A DNA stretch of 64,000 bases, from positions 1-64,000 of the forward strand of contig JASMHC010000010.1 in assembly GCA_030750975.1 (NCBI GenBank), written 5' to 3'. This document shows positions 53,236-62,645 of this stretch, one piece after another (position 1 is the first letter of the stretch; each line of letters begins with the position of its first letter). This DNA comes from Paracoccaceae bacterium (GTDB lineage Bacteria > Pseudomonadota > Alphaproteobacteria > Rhodobacterales > Rhodobacteraceae). A model generated the notes under the pieces. It had not been told where the DNA came from and made no database searches. It saw only the letters and a list, made by a program, of their open reading frames with translations. Made by a program: the position numbers and the translations under genes.

Positions 53236-55173
53236 ATGTTTGACAAGATCCTGATTGCCAACCGGGGCGAGATTGCCTGTCGGGTGATGGAAACGGCTCA
53301 GGCGATGGGTGTGCGTTGTGTGGCGGTCTATTCGGATGCGGATGCGGCGGCCAAGCATGTGGCGATGGCGGATGAGGCTGTGCATATAGGTGGGCCTGCG
53401 CCGGCGGAGAGTTATTTGAAGGGCGACGAGATTATTCGGGTCGCACAGGTAACGGGCGCTCAGGCAATCCATCCGGGCTATGGCTTCCTGTCGGAAAACC
53501 CTGACTTTGTTGAGGCTGTGGAGGCGGCGGGGCTGGTCTTTATCGGGCCTTCCGCCAAAGCGATCCGCGCGATGGGGTTGAAGGATGCGGCCAAGGCGCT
53601 GATGCAGGATGCGGGCGTGCCGGTGGTGCCGGGCTATCATGGCGAGAACCAGGACCCTGAGCATCTTTCGGGGGCGGCGGATGCGATTGGCTATCCGGTG
53701 CTGATCAAGGCGGTGGCCGGTGGCGGCGGCAAGGGAATGCGTCTGGTCGAAAAGCCTGAGGATTTCATGGACGCGCTGGGGTCTGCGCGGGCCGAGGCGC
53801 GGACGGCTTTTGGCAATGATGCGGTGCTGGTTGAAAAATTTGTCAGCAAACCGCGCCATATCGAGGTGCAGGTCTTTGGTGATGGCGAAACGGCGGTGCA
53901 TCTGTTTGAGCGGGATTGTTCGTTGCAGCGCCGTCATCAGAAGGTGATCGAGGAAGCTCCGGCCCCCGGAATGACGCAAACCATGCGCGAGGCGATGGGG
54001 GCAGCGGGCGTTCGGGCCGCCGAGGCGATTGGCTATAAAGGGGCGGGCACGGTCGAGTTTATCGTGGATGGCAGTCAAGGGCTGCGGCCAGACGGATTTT
54101 GGTTCATGGAGATGAACACCCGGTTGCAGGTGGAACATCCTGTGACAGAAGCGATCACGGGTGTTGATCTGGTCGAATGGCAATTGCGGGTGGCGAGCGG
54201 CGAAAGCCTGCCGAAATCTCAGGGTGAACTGGCGATCAACGGGCATTCCTTTGAAGCGCGGCTTTACGCCGAGGACGTGCCGGCGGGGTTCCTTCCTGCG
54301 ACCGGACGGCTGGATCATCTGGCGTTTCCCGCGATGGCGCGGGCCGATAGCGGTGTGCGGTCGGGCGATGTGATCAGCCCGCATTACGATCCGATGATCT
54401 CGAAGGTGATTGTCCATGGGCCGACCCGTGCGATTGCGTTGAAGCGGCTGGAAACGGCTTTGGCACAGACGCAAGTGGCAGGGACGGTGACTAACCTTGC
54501 CTTCCTTGCTGCGCTGACGCGGCATGAGGGGTTTGCCTCGGGTGATGTGGATACCGGGTTGATCGGGCGCGATATTGATGTGTTGACCCAGCCCCCGGTG
54601 GTGACGGTTCAGATGAAGGCGCAGGCGGGCATGGCGGCCATGGGTCTGCTGGATAGCCAGAACGGGGAGCGCGGATTTTCCCTGTGGCAGCCTTTGATGC
54701 AACAGGTCATGCTGGAACAAGGCGAGGGCGAGATTGCGCTGAGTGTCGAATGCCTCGGGCCGGAACGGGCGCGGGTGCATGTCGATGGGGTATGTGTCGA
54801 GGCGCTGCGCGTTGGCGGCGTCTGGTCGATGGATGGCGACGCGGCGGTGCCGCATATCCGCCATCGGGAACAGGTGACGCTTTTTGTCGAGGGCGGCGTC
54901 CGCTTTTCCGTCGTCGACCCGTTGTTGCGCGATGCCAGTGGCGGGGCGGTTGGCAATGTGATCGAAGCCCCGATGCCGGGGGCGGTGCGGGCGGTTCTGG
55001 TACAGGCGGGCGATCCGGTATCGGAAGGTCAGAAGTTGGCGGTTCTGGAAGCGATGAAAATGGAGCATGGATTGCTGGCGGCGCGAGACGGGATAGTGGC
55101 CACGGTGCTGGTGGCCGAGGGCGATCAGGTCGAAGCGGGAATGGCGTTGATCCAGCTGGAGGAAGACGAGTGA
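53236..55173 (+). CDS. liuD: 3-methylcrotonyl-CoA carboxylase alpha (biotin carboxylase/BCCP) subunit
   Basis: 645 aa. Biotin carboxylase domain (1-450): FDKILIANRGEIACRV, ATP-grasp GGGGKGMR, ERDCSLQRRHQKVIEEAPAP, EMNTRLQVEHPVTE. A middle domain (~460-570) is followed by the biotinyl domain with EAMKMEHG (biotinyl lysine) near 605. The ATG at 53236 is preceded by GGGGGACGTGCCC. Works with LiuB. The stop overlaps the next gene (GTG at 55170). Confidence 0.96.
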   Translation: MFDKILIANRGEIACRVMETAQAMGVRCVAVYSDADAAAKHVAMADEAVHIGGPAPAESYLKGDEIIRVAQVTGAQAIHPGYGFLSENPDFVEAVEAAGLVFIGPSAKAIRAMGLKDAAKALMQDAGVPVVPGYHGENQDPEHLSGAADAIGYPVLIKAVAGGGGKGMRLVEKPEDFMDALGSARAEARTAFGNDAVLVEKFVSKPRHIEVQVFGDGETAVHLFERDCSLQRRHQKVIEEAPAPGMTQTMREAMGAAGVRAAEAIGYKGAGTVEFIVDGSQGLRPDGFWFMEMNTRLQVEHPVTEAITGVDLVEWQLRVASGESLPKSQGELAINGHSFEARLYAEDVPAGFLPATGRLDHLAFPAMARADSGVRSGDVISPHYDPMISKVIVHGPTRAIALKRLETALAQTQVAGTVTNLAFLAALTRHEGFASGDVDTGLIGRDIDVLTQPPVVTVQMKAQAGMAAMGLLDSQNGERGFSLWQPLMQQVMLEQGEGEIALSVECLGPERARVHVDGVCVEALRVGGVWSMDGDAAVPHIRHREQVTLFVEGGVRFSVVDPLLRDASGGAVGNVIEAPMPGAVRAVLVQAGDPVSEGQKLAVLEAMKMEHGLLAARDGIVATVLVAEGDQVEAGMALIQLEEDE

Positions 55174-55829
55174 TCCGGCTTCATCATGTGGCCCAGTCGC
55201 GATCTTTCCGGACCATGTGGTTGCTGGAAGAGATGGGGTCGGATTACGAGATACGGGCATGGAGCTTTTTTGACGGCTCGATGCGGTCGCCGGAATTTCT
55301 GGCCATGTCGCCCGCCGGGCGGGTGCCCGCGTTAGAGATTGACGGGCGCAGGCTTTTTGAAAGCGGGGCGATTGCGCAATATTTGTGCGAAACCCGGCCC
55401 CAGGCCGGTTTGGCACCGATGCCGGGCGAGGCCGAACGGGCGCAGTTTCTTGAATGGCTGCATTTTGCGGAAACCATCGGAAATCTGCTGGCGAACCTGA
55501 CCCAGCACCATATCGTGCTGCGCGATCCGGCGATGCGGTCGGAAACGGTGATGCGGCTGGAAGCCAGGCGTCTTGAGAAATGTCTGGGCGCGATTGAGGC
55601 GGCGGTGGCGGGGCGCGAGTATTTGCTGTCGCGCGGATTTTCGGCGGCGGATATCGCGGTGGCCTACGGGATGATTATCGGTCAGCGATTTGTCCGCTTG
55701 GAGAAATTTCCGGCGGTGATGGCCTATTTCGGGCGGTTGCGCGCACGTGACGCCTATCGGGCGGCCGAGGCGAAAGACGGCGAGGCGCAGATCTACAAAC
55801 AGGATTTCTATCCGCCGCCTCAGACATAG
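55170..55829 (+). CDS. Glutathione S-transferase-like protein
   Basis: A 219-aa thioredoxin-fold/GST protein. The GTG start at 55170 overlaps the liuD stop and is preceded by GGAGG; the long frame to 54684 lies within liuD. N-terminal domain: IRLHHVAQSRSFRTMWLLEEMG with the catalytic Ser region, cis-Pro in GRVPALEIDG, and ESGAIAQYL (glutathione carboxylate binding). The helical C-terminal domain includes SAADIAVAYG (N-capping box). In this operon it may conjugate reactive enoyl-CoA by-products; inference. Confidence 0.88.
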   Translation: MIRLHHVAQSRSFRTMWLLEEMGSDYEIRAWSFFDGSMRSPEFLAMSPAGRVPALEIDGRRLFESGAIAQYLCETRPQAGLAPMPGEAERAQFLEWLHFAETIGNLLANLTQHHIVLRDPAMRSETVMRLEARRLEKCLGAIEAAVAGREYLLSRGFSAADIAVAYGMIIGQRFVRLEKFPAVMAYFGRLRARDAYRAAEAKDGEAQIYKQDFYPPPQT

Positions 55830-55899
55830 GGGGCGCTGCCCCCGACCAGCCACATGATATGCGGCTGGTCCCCCCCCGAAGTATTTTGGAAAAGATGAA
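55826..55899 (-). repeat. Composite GC-hairpin/A-T leader element, inverted copy
   Basis: Reading on the minus strand: TTTCATCTTTTCCAAAATAC, then CTTCGGGGGGGG, hairpin GACCAGCC/GGCTGGTC and GGGGGC-AGC-GCCCCC. The same order as at 47162-47264. It fills the whole gap between the GST gene and liuE; its A/T-rich end lies directly before the liuE ATG. Confidence 0.65.
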
Positions 55900-56760
55900 A
55901 TGGAACAGGTTGAGATATTCGAAGTCGGGCCGCGTGACGGGTTGCAGAACGAACAGCGGCTGATCCCGACGCCCGAGAAAATCGCGCTGGTCGATTTGCT
56001 GAGCCGTGTCGGGTTTCGGCGGATCGAGGTGGCAAGCTTTGTGTCGCCGAAATGGGTGCCGCAAATGGCCGACAGTGCCGAGGTTCTGGGGGGGATTACC
56101 CGGGGTGCGGGCATCAGCTATGCGGCGTTGACGCCGAATATGACGGGGTTTGACCGGGCGCTTGCGGCGAGGGCCGATGAGGTGGCGATTTTCGGCTCGG
56201 CCTCGGAAGGGTTTTCCAAGGCCAATATCAACGCGACGATTGACGAAAGCCTTGAACGCTTCGCACCTGTGGCCGCGGCGGCGAAGGCGGCGGGTCTTCC
56301 GGTGCGGGGCTATGTCTCGTGCGTGGTGGAATGCCCTTATGACGGGGCGGTTGATCCGGGCGATGTGGCGCGGGTGGTGGAACGATTGCGGGGTTTGGGG
56401 TGCTACGAGCTGTCCCTGGGCGACACGATCGGGCGGGCCGTGCCGGAAAAGATGGATGCGATGCTGGCGGCGGTGCTGGATGTGGCCCCGGCTTCGCAGC
56501 TGGCGGGGCATTTCCATGACACCTCGGGGCGGGCGCTTGAGAATGTAAGCGTGGCGCTTGAGCGGGGATTGCGGGTGTTTGATGCCGCCGTTGGCGGATT
56601 GGGCGGCTGTCCTTACGCGCCGGGGGCTGCGGGGAATGTGGCGACCGGGGCCGTGGCCCGGCATGTCGAGGCTTTGGGATATGCCACCGGTCTTGATTTG
56701 GAGCTGCTGGAACAGGCGGCGGTGATGGCGCGCGCCATGCGAAAGGAACGAGATGTCTGA
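55900..56760 (+). CDS. liuE: Hydroxymethylglutaryl-CoA lyase
   Basis: Cleaves HMG-CoA to acetyl-CoA and acetoacetate, the last step of leucine degradation. 286 aa TIM barrel: EVGPRDGLQNEQR (substrate/metal Arg-Asp), AFVSPKWVPQMAD, YVSCVVECPYDGAVDP, LGDTIGRAVPEKM, GHFHDTSGRALENV (metal His pair) and the catalytic cysteine loop GGLGGCPYAPGAAGNVATG. All conserved. It overlaps the next gene by eight bases. Confidence 0.96.
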   Translation: MEQVEIFEVGPRDGLQNEQRLIPTPEKIALVDLLSRVGFRRIEVASFVSPKWVPQMADSAEVLGGITRGAGISYAALTPNMTGFDRALAARADEVAIFGSASEGFSKANINATIDESLERFAPVAAAAKAAGLPVRGYVSCVVECPYDGAVDPGDVARVVERLRGLGCYELSLGDTIGRAVPEKMDAMLAAVLDVAPASQLAGHFHDTSGRALENVSVALERGLRVFDAAVGGLGGCPYAPGAAGNVATGAVARHVEALGYATGLDLELLEQAAVMARAMRKERDV

Positions 56761-57532
56761 GACAATCCGAATTGACGTTGATGATCGTGGTGTGGCGACC
56801 ATCTGGATGACCCGGGTCGAAAAGCACAATGCTTTGTCGGCGCGGATGATGGACGAGCTGACCGGGGCGGCAAATACGCTTGGGGCTGATGATAGCGTGC
56901 GTGTGGTGGTTCTGGCGGCTGAGGGCAAAAGCTTTTGCGCCGGTGGCGATCTGGGCTGGATGCAGGCGCAGATGGACATGGACACCGAAACCAAGGCGCG
57001 TGAGGCGCGGCGGCTGGCAGACATGCTTTGGGCGCTGAACTTCATGCCCAAGCCCTTGATCGGGCGCTTGCAGGGCAATGCCTTTGGCGGCGGTGTGGGC
57101 ATGGCCAGTGTTTGCGATGTGGCGATCGGGGCCGATTCGCTGAAAATGGGTCTGACCGAAACGCGCTTGGGGCTGATACCGGCCACCATCGGGCCATATG
57201 TTATCGCCCGCATGGGCGAGGCGATGGCGCGGCGGGTGTTCATGTCGGCGCGGCTTTTCGGGGCAGCGGAAGCGGTGGCGCTGGGATTGCTGGCAAAATC
57301 CGTGGCAGCCGATGATCTGGACGATGCGGTAGAAGCCGAAGTCACCCCCTATCTGGCCTGCGCGCCCGGGGCGGTGGTCGAAGCGAAAGCCTTGGCGCAG
57401 CGATTGGGCGGGACGGTCACGCAAGAGGCGGTGGACCATTCCATTGCGGCCCTGGCGGCGCGTTGGGAAAGCCCGGAATCGGCCGAAGGGATTGGCGCGT
57501 TCTTCGCCAAGCGCAAGGCGTCGTGGATGTAG
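56753..57532 (+). CDS. liuC: Methylglutaconyl-CoA hydratase (enoyl-CoA hydratase family)
   Basis: A 259-aa crotonase. Oxyanion-hole segments LAAEGKSFCAGGDLGWMQ and GNAFGGGVGMASVCDVAIG; TRLGLIPATIGPYVIARMGEAMARR with the position of the catalytic Glu in crotonases (ETRLGLIPA). In this operon it hydrates 3-methylglutaconyl-CoA to HMG-CoA. Starts inside the liuE stop. The last gene of the cluster. Confidence 0.92.
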   Translation: MSETIRIDVDDRGVATIWMTRVEKHNALSARMMDELTGAANTLGADDSVRVVVLAAEGKSFCAGGDLGWMQAQMDMDTETKAREARRLADMLWALNFMPKPLIGRLQGNAFGGGVGMASVCDVAIGADSLKMGLTETRLGLIPATIGPYVIARMGEAMARRVFMSARLFGAAEAVALGLLAKSVAADDLDDAVEAEVTPYLACAPGAVVEAKALAQRLGGTVTQEAVDHSIAALAARWESPESAEGIGAFFAKRKASWM

Positions 57533-57591
57533 GGTTTTCCGCCCGTCCGCATTTGGGTAAACAAATTCAAGTTTTGGCACGTTAGAAAAAT

Positions 57592-57634
57592 TGCCGCATG
57601 TGCGGCATGAAGCTTTGTATACAGTTGCATGCAA
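57592..57634. promoter_or_regulatory. Three palindromes upstream of nuoA
   Basis: TGCCGCA-TG-TGCGGCA (57592-57607), then TGTATACA (57616-57623) and TTGCATGCAA (57625-57634). The last two are centred exactly 10 bp apart, one helical turn, and have GntR-like TTG-N4-CAA shape. The first may terminate the liu operon. A weak promoter (TTGACC 57682, TAAACC 57705) follows. Regulatory meaning is not known. Confidence 0.4.
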
Positions 57635-57768
57635 GGCCGTTTCTCACATAAAATCACAAAAATGAATGTGACTCAGCTTGGTTGACCCTCTGACAGACGG
57701 GGGCTAAACCGAGCGCATTGAGTCATTAGCCAATTGAAGGCGATATTGCCGCCTGAAAGGAGCCGCCC

Positions 57769-58134
57769 GTGGAAGAAATGCTCAGAGAATACCTGCCTAT
57801 TCTTGTGTTTCTCGCGGTAGCTGTCGGTCTTGGTCTTGTCCTGATCCTTGCTGCCATTCTTGTCGCTGTTCGTAATCCGGACCCGGAAAAGGTTTCCGCT
57901 TACGAATGTGGCTTCAACGCATTTGATGATGCGCGGATGAAATTCGATGTGCGCTTCTATCTGGTGTCGATCCTGTTCATCATTTTCGACCTTGAGATTG
58001 CCATGCTGTTCCCCTGGGCGGTGGCGTTCAAGGACCTGTCGATGGTCGCCTTCTGGTCGATGATGGTTTTCCTTGGCGTGCTGACCATCGGGTTTGCCTA
58101 TGAGTGGAAGAAGGGGGCCTTGGAATGGGAGTGA
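57769..58134 (+). CDS. nuoA: NADH-quinone oxidoreductase subunit A
   Basis: A 121-aa membrane subunit of complex I with three helices. Diagnostic: [44 protein letters not shown], the ECG loop of ND3/NuoA. Ribosome site GAAAGGAGCCGCCC. First gene of the nuo operon; it overlaps nuoB. Confidence 0.96.
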   Translation: MEEMLREYLPILVFLAVAVGLGLVLILAAILVAVRNPDPEKVSAYECGFNAFDDARMKFDVRFYLVSILFIIFDLEIAMLFPWAVAFKDLSMVAFWSMMVFLGVLTIGFAYEWKKGALEWE

Positions 58135-58661
58135 TGACCGGAGCCAACACGACCTCGGGCAATGACCGCGAGGTTGCCACTCAGGCCCTTAACCGTGAAT
58201 TGCAGGACAAAGGCTTTCTGCTGACAACGACCGAAGACCTGATCAACTGGGCGCGGACCGGATCGTTACACTGGATGACCTTTGGTCTGGCCTGCTGCGC
58301 GGTCGAGATGATGCATGCTTCGATGCCGCGCTATGACCTTGACCGGTTCGGTGTCGCGCCCCGCGCTTCGCCGCGTCAGTCGGATGTGATGATCGTGGCG
58401 GGCACCTTGACCAACAAGATGGCACCGGCGCTGCGCAAGGTTTACGACCAGATGCCCGAGCCGCGCTATGTGATCTCGATGGGGTCCTGCGCCAATGGTG
58501 GCGGATATTATCATTACAGCTATTCGGTTGTGCGCGGCTGTGACCGCGTGGTGCCGGTGGACATTTACGTGCCGGGCTGCCCTCCGACGGCGGAAGCTCT
58601 GGTTTACGGTGTCATGCAGTTGCAACGCAAAATCCGCCGTACCGGCACATTGGTGAGGTAA
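58125..58661 (+). CDS. nuoB: NADH-quinone oxidoreductase subunit B
   Basis: Carries cluster N2, the electron donor to quinone. 178 aa from the ATG at 58125 (GGGGG upstream, within nuoA); ATG 58134 and GTG 58104 are alternatives. N2 ligands: the CC pair in [12 protein letters not shown] in MGSCANGGG and C in [22 protein letters not shown] and [13 protein letters not shown] are conserved. Confidence 0.96.
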   Translation: MGVMTGANTTSGNDREVATQALNRELQDKGFLLTTTEDLINWARTGSLHWMTFGLACCAVEMMHASMPRYDLDRFGVAPRASPRQSDVMIVAGTLTNKMAPALRKVYDQMPEPRYVISMGSCANGGGYYHYSYSVVRGCDRVVPVDIYVPGCPPTAEALVYGVMQLQRKIRRTGTLVR

Positions 58662-58664
58662 GCG

Positions 58665-59273
58665 ATGACCGAAGCACTGAAAGAACTGGGGGAACTGGTC
58701 AGCCTGAAGCGCGGCGATTGCGTGCTTGGCTGGGATGTCAGCTTTGGCGAGCTGAATGTTGATGTGGCCCCGTCGAATATTGCCGGTTTTGTCGAGTTTC
58801 TGAAATCCGACATCAATTGCCGGTTCTCAACGCTGGTGGATATCACGGCGGTCGATTACCCCGAGCGGGCGCAGCGCTTTGACGTGGTCTATCACTTCCT
58901 GTCGATGCATCAGAACCAGCGCATTCGCTTGCGCGTTTCCGTGCGCGAAGATGATATGGTTCCGTCGATCGTCGATATTCACCCCTCGGCCAACTGGTTC
59001 GAGCGCGAGGTGTTTGACATGTTCGGGATCATATTCTCGGGCCACCCCGATCTGCGCCGCATCCTGACCGACTATGGTTTCCGGGGCCACCCGCTGCGCA
59101 AGGATTTCCCGACCACCGGGTATACCGAGGTGCGCTATGACGAGGTTGAGAAGCGGATCGTTTACGAGCCGGTGTCGCTGACACAGGAATACCGCCAATT
59201 CGATTTCATGAGCCCGTGGGAAGGAGCGAATTATATCCTTCCGGGCGACGAAAAAGGCGACACCAAAGCATGA
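58665..59273 (+). CDS. nuoC: NADH-quinone oxidoreductase subunit C
   Basis: Hydrophilic subunit of the connecting arm. 202 aa; [23 protein letters not shown] and the 30-kDa subunit signature [10 protein letters not shown] ([29 protein letters not shown]) then GHPLRKDFP. Starts three bases after nuoB. Its stop overlaps the ATG of the sulfotransferase-like gene. Confidence 0.96.
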   Translation: MTEALKELGELVSLKRGDCVLGWDVSFGELNVDVAPSNIAGFVEFLKSDINCRFSTLVDITAVDYPERAQRFDVVYHFLSMHQNQRIRLRVSVREDDMVPSIVDIHPSANWFEREVFDMFGIIFSGHPDLRRILTDYGFRGHPLRKDFPTTGYTEVRYDEVEKRIVYEPVSLTQEYRQFDFMSPWEGANYILPGDEKGDTKA

Positions 59274-60133
59274 GCGTAAACGGGGGCATAATGCTGTTCG
59301 GGCTTGGGGCGCCAAAAGCCGGAACAAGCTGGCTGCACGGGTATCTTGCCAGGCATCCAGAGGTATTTGTGCCTCCGCTTAAGGAAATGCATTTTTTCAA
59401 CGCGGTGGATGAAGGTCCGCAGGCGCGTTTGGCAAAAATCCTTGAAAAACGCCGCGCTGTCGTAAAACGCATCGCCAAACATGGCGCGGCCGAGGTGTCG
59501 TTGTCTGATCTTGACGATGTAAAGGCGCTGATCGAAGACGGGACGGATGCCGCCTATCTGGACTTCATGCGCAGCCGGTCTGGTGGGCGCAAAGTCATGG
59601 CCGATATTACCCCTGCTTACGGGCTTTTAAGTCTGGAACGTCTGAAGGCGATGCAGGCGATGGGCGAAAGCCGCTTTATCTATCTGATGCGCGATCCCGT
59701 TTCACGTTTGTGGAGCCATGTACGGATGAATGCCGTGCGCAAGCTGCGCAAAACCGGCAAGGGCGATATTCAGCACGAATGCCGCAGTATTCTTGACAAC
59801 GTGCTTTCGGGCAAACTGCCCCGATTGCAGGCGCGCAGCGATTATGCATCGGTGCTGAAAAAGCTTTTGACGCTTGAACCAGCCCGTGTGCTGATCGCCT
59901 TTTACGAAGACCTGTTCACCAACAAGACCGTTCAGCGGATTTGCGACTTCCTTGAGATCGCAATGAAACCGGCGGATTTTGCGACACGGGTCAACGAGGG
60001 GCGCGCCGCAATTCCGCTGGCGGCGGCCGACCGTGCGCGGGCAGCGCAGTATTTGAAACCCCAATACGCCGCCGTTCAGGCGCAGATGGGACGGCTTCCG
60101 GAAGCCTGGAAGCAGAATGCAGGAGAAGCTTGA
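59270..60133 (+). CDS. Sulfotransferase-domain protein inserted between nuoC and nuoD
   Basis: A 287-aa protein. The ATG at 59270 overlaps the nuoC stop. [31 protein letters not shown] contains the PAPS 5'-phosphosulfate loop (PKAGTSWL, 15-22), and [18 protein letters not shown] is the 3'-phosphate-binding strand with R and S; LIAFYEDL follows. It should transfer sulfate from PAPS to a hydroxyl of a carbohydrate, lipid or protein. Not a complex I subunit; likely an inserted gene carried by the operon. It ends one base before the nuoD ATG at 60135. Confidence 0.87.
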   Translation: MSVNGGIMLFGLGAPKAGTSWLHGYLARHPEVFVPPLKEMHFFNAVDEGPQARLAKILEKRRAVVKRIAKHGAAEVSLSDLDDVKALIEDGTDAAYLDFMRSRSGGRKVMADITPAYGLLSLERLKAMQAMGESRFIYLMRDPVSRLWSHVRMNAVRKLRKTGKGDIQHECRSILDNVLSGKLPRLQARSDYASVLKKLLTLEPARVLIAFYEDLFTNKTVQRICDFLEIAMKPADFATRVNEGRAAIPLAAADRARAAQYLKPQYAAVQAQMGRLPEAWKQNAGEA

Positions 60134-60134
60134 C

Positions 60135-61358
60135 ATGATGGATGGCTCAAAAGGATTTGAAGACGCCAAGACCGGCGAACAGCAAATCCGCAAGTTCAAC
60201 CTGAACTTCGGCCCGCAACACCCAGCGGCGCACGGGGTTTTGCGTCTGGTTCTTGAGCTTGACGGCGAAATCGTCGAGCGTTGCGACCCGCATATCGGTC
60301 TGCTGCATCGTGGCACCGAGAAATTGATGGAAAGCCGCACCTACCTGCAAAACCTGCCCTATTTCGATCGCCTTGATTACGTGGCGCCGATGAATCAGGA
60401 ACATGCATGGTGTCTGGCGATTGAAAAACTGACCGGTGTGGAAGTACCGCGCCGCGCGTCGCTGATCCGCGTTCTGTATTCCGAAATCGGTCGGGTACTG
60501 AACCACCTTCTGAACGTCACCACCCAAGCGATGGACGTTGGCGCATTGACCCCGCCGCTTTGGGGCTTTGCCGAGCGTGAAAAGCTGATGGATTTTTACG
60601 AACGGGCTTGCGGGGCGCGTTTGCACTCGAATTATTTCCGGCCCGGCGGTGTGCATCAGGACCTGCCCGAGGCGTTGATCAATGACATCGAGACATGGGC
60701 GCAGGAATTCCCTGAAAAGCTGGACGACATTGACGGTCTTTTGACCGAGAACCGGATTTTCAAACAGCGCAACGTGGATATTGGCGTCGTTGACGAACAA
60801 ACCGTTTATGATTTCGGATTTTCGGGCGTTATGGCGCGTTCGGTTGGTTTGGCATGGGATTTGCGCCGTGCGCAGCCTTACGAATGCTATGACGAGTTCG
60901 ATTTCCAGATACCGGTCGGCAAGAATGGCGATTGCTATGACCGATACCTGATGCGCATGGAAGAAATGCGCCAGTCGACCAGCATCATCCTGCAAGCCAT
61001 CGAAAAGCTGCGTGCCCCCGAAGGGCAGGGCGACGTTCTGGCCCGTGGCAAACTGACACCGCCGAAGCGGGGCGAGATGAAGACCTCGATGGAGGCGTTG
61101 ATCCACCACTTCAAGCTTTACACCGAGGGCTTCCATGTTCCCGCCGGCGAGGTTTATGCCGCCGTTGAGGCACCCAAGGGCGAATTTGGCGTCTACCTCG
61201 TGGCGGATGGCACCAACAAACCCTACCGTTCGAAAATCCGCGCACCCGGGTATCTGCACCTGCAAGCCTCGGACTTTTTGATGAAAGGCCACCAATTGGC
61301 CGACTGCGCCGCGATTATCGGCACAATGGACGTCGTATTTGGGGAGATTGACCGCTAA
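60135..61358 (+). CDS. nuoD: NADH-quinone oxidoreductase subunit D
   Basis: Quinone-site subunit. 407 aa from the ATG at 60135 (AGGAG upstream in the sulfotransferase gene). Landmarks: [59 protein letters not shown], and the C-terminal [37 protein letters not shown], all canonical of the 49-kDa subunit. Overlaps nuoE by one base (TAATG). Confidence 0.97.
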   Translation: MMDGSKGFEDAKTGEQQIRKFNLNFGPQHPAAHGVLRLVLELDGEIVERCDPHIGLLHRGTEKLMESRTYLQNLPYFDRLDYVAPMNQEHAWCLAIEKLTGVEVPRRASLIRVLYSEIGRVLNHLLNVTTQAMDVGALTPPLWGFAEREKLMDFYERACGARLHSNYFRPGGVHQDLPEALINDIETWAQEFPEKLDDIDGLLTENRIFKQRNVDIGVVDEQTVYDFGFSGVMARSVGLAWDLRRAQPYECYDEFDFQIPVGKNGDCYDRYLMRMEEMRQSTSIILQAIEKLRAPEGQGDVLARGKLTPPKRGEMKTSMEALIHHFKLYTEGFHVPAGEVYAAVEAPKGEFGVYLVADGTNKPYRSKIRAPGYLHLQASDFLMKGHQLADCAAIIGTMDVVFGEIDR

Positions 61359-62413
61359 TGCTCCGCCGTCTTCACCACGAACAGCCTGAAAGCTTTGCAT
61401 TCACCCCCGCAAACCAGGCTTGGGCCGAAGCCCAGATGACGAAATACCCCGAGGGCCGACAGGCCTCGGCTGTGATCCCGCTTTTGTGGCGGGCGCAGGA
61501 ACAAGAGGGCTGGGTGTCAAAGCCCGCGATTGAATATGTCGCGGATATGCTGGGCATGGCCTATATCCGTGTTCTGGAAGTGACCTCGTTCTACTTCATG
61601 TTCCAGATGCAACCTGTTGGGTCTGTGGCCCATGTTCAGGTTTGCGGCACCCTGTCCTGCATGATTTGCGGCGCGGAAGACCTGATCAAAGTGTGTCAGG
61701 ACAAGATCAACCCCAAAGCACATGAGCTGTCGGCGGATGGCAAGTTTTCTTGGGAAGAGGTGGAATGCCTCGGGTCCTGTTCGAACGCGCCGATGGTGCA
61801 GATCGGCAAGGATTATTACGAAGACCTGACGGCGGAAAGCTTTGCCGCGATCCTTGATGATCTGGCGGCTGGCAAGGTGCCGACACCCGGCCCTCAGAAC
61901 GGGCGCTACGCGGCCGAACCGCTGGGCGGATTGACCAGCCTTCAGGAATATGAAGCGGGCAAGCCTGCACATAATGCCTCGGCTGAACTGGCCGTCGCCA
62001 TTGGTGACACGGTAAAGCGCATTGACGGCACCGAAGTGCCTTTGCTGACCCCGTGGCAGGGCACCGGCAAAAAAGCGGATGTTCCGGCTGAAAAGCCGCG
62101 CCCCAAGCCGGTTGCGAAACAGATTGAGGAAGAAAAAGCCGTGCCTGATGCGGCAGAGGTCGAGGAACAGCAACCCGAAACCTTGTCACAGGCCCGCGAA
62201 GGCAAGGCGGATGATCTGAAAAAGATTTCGGGCGTAGGACCGAAGCTTGAAAACCTGCTTAACGAGCTGGGTTTCTACCACTACGACCAGATCGCCGCAT
62301 GGACGCCCGAGCAAGTGGCCTGGGTTGATAACCGTCTGAAATTCAAAGGCCGCATCCAGAGGGATGATTGGATTTCACAAGCCAGAACGCTTGCCGAAGG
62401 GGGCGACCAGTAA
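61358..62413 (+). CDS. nuoE: NADH-quinone oxidoreductase subunit E with C-terminal HhH-like extension
   Basis: The N-terminal ~170 residues are the 24-kDa thioredoxin-like 2Fe-2S subunit ([31 protein letters not shown]; cluster N1a ligands in [11 protein letters not shown] and [10 protein letters not shown]). A charged, proline-rich linker (~200-270) and a C-terminal helix-hairpin-helix-like domain ([41 protein letters not shown]) follow. 351 aa versus ~170-240 for plain NuoE. The extended form is common in Rhodobacterales and related groups; the role of the tail is not known. Confidence 0.94.
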   Translation: MLRRLHHEQPESFAFTPANQAWAEAQMTKYPEGRQASAVIPLLWRAQEQEGWVSKPAIEYVADMLGMAYIRVLEVTSFYFMFQMQPVGSVAHVQVCGTLSCMICGAEDLIKVCQDKINPKAHELSADGKFSWEEVECLGSCSNAPMVQIGKDYYEDLTAESFAAILDDLAAGKVPTPGPQNGRYAAEPLGGLTSLQEYEAGKPAHNASAELAVAIGDTVKRIDGTEVPLLTPWQGTGKKADVPAEKPRPKPVAKQIEEEKAVPDAAEVEEQQPETLSQAREGKADDLKKISGVGPKLENLLNELGFYHYDQIAAWTPEQVAWVDNRLKFKGRIQRDDWISQARTLAEGGDQ

Positions 62414-62638
62414 ATGAACAGTGAATTGGATCAGAAACTGATGCGGCAGTCGCGTGTTGCGGCTGTTGTGATCGCCATTGGCGGGTTTCTGGCCATCGCG
62501 GCACCGTGGCTGACCAATATTCTGGGTCTGCCCCTGCGCTTTGAAATGCTGTTCTACCTAATCGCAATCGCCGCGTTCATCTGGGCGCTGGTGGTGACAT
62601 TACAGATCCGGCGCAAGCGCCGGGAGAACCAAGGATGA
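62414..62638 (+). CDS. Small two-helix membrane protein in the nuo operon (DUF5337-like)
   Basis: A 74-aa protein starting directly after the nuoE stop. Two hydrophobic helices (~15-35 and ~45-64) and a basic tail ([11 protein letters not shown]). It matches the small DUF5337-type proteins found between nuoE and nuoF in Rhodobacterales. Possibly an accessory complex I subunit or assembly factor; unproven. Confidence 0.8.
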   Translation: MNSELDQKLMRQSRVAAVVIAIGGFLAIAAPWLTNILGLPLRFEMLFYLIAIAAFIWALVVTLQIRRKRRENQG

Positions 62639-62645
62639 TCTCGCT

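Noticed and set aside
53086-55416. 776-codon open frame antisense to liuD
   Set aside because: Spans three sense genes and gives an Arg/His-rich product without motifs.
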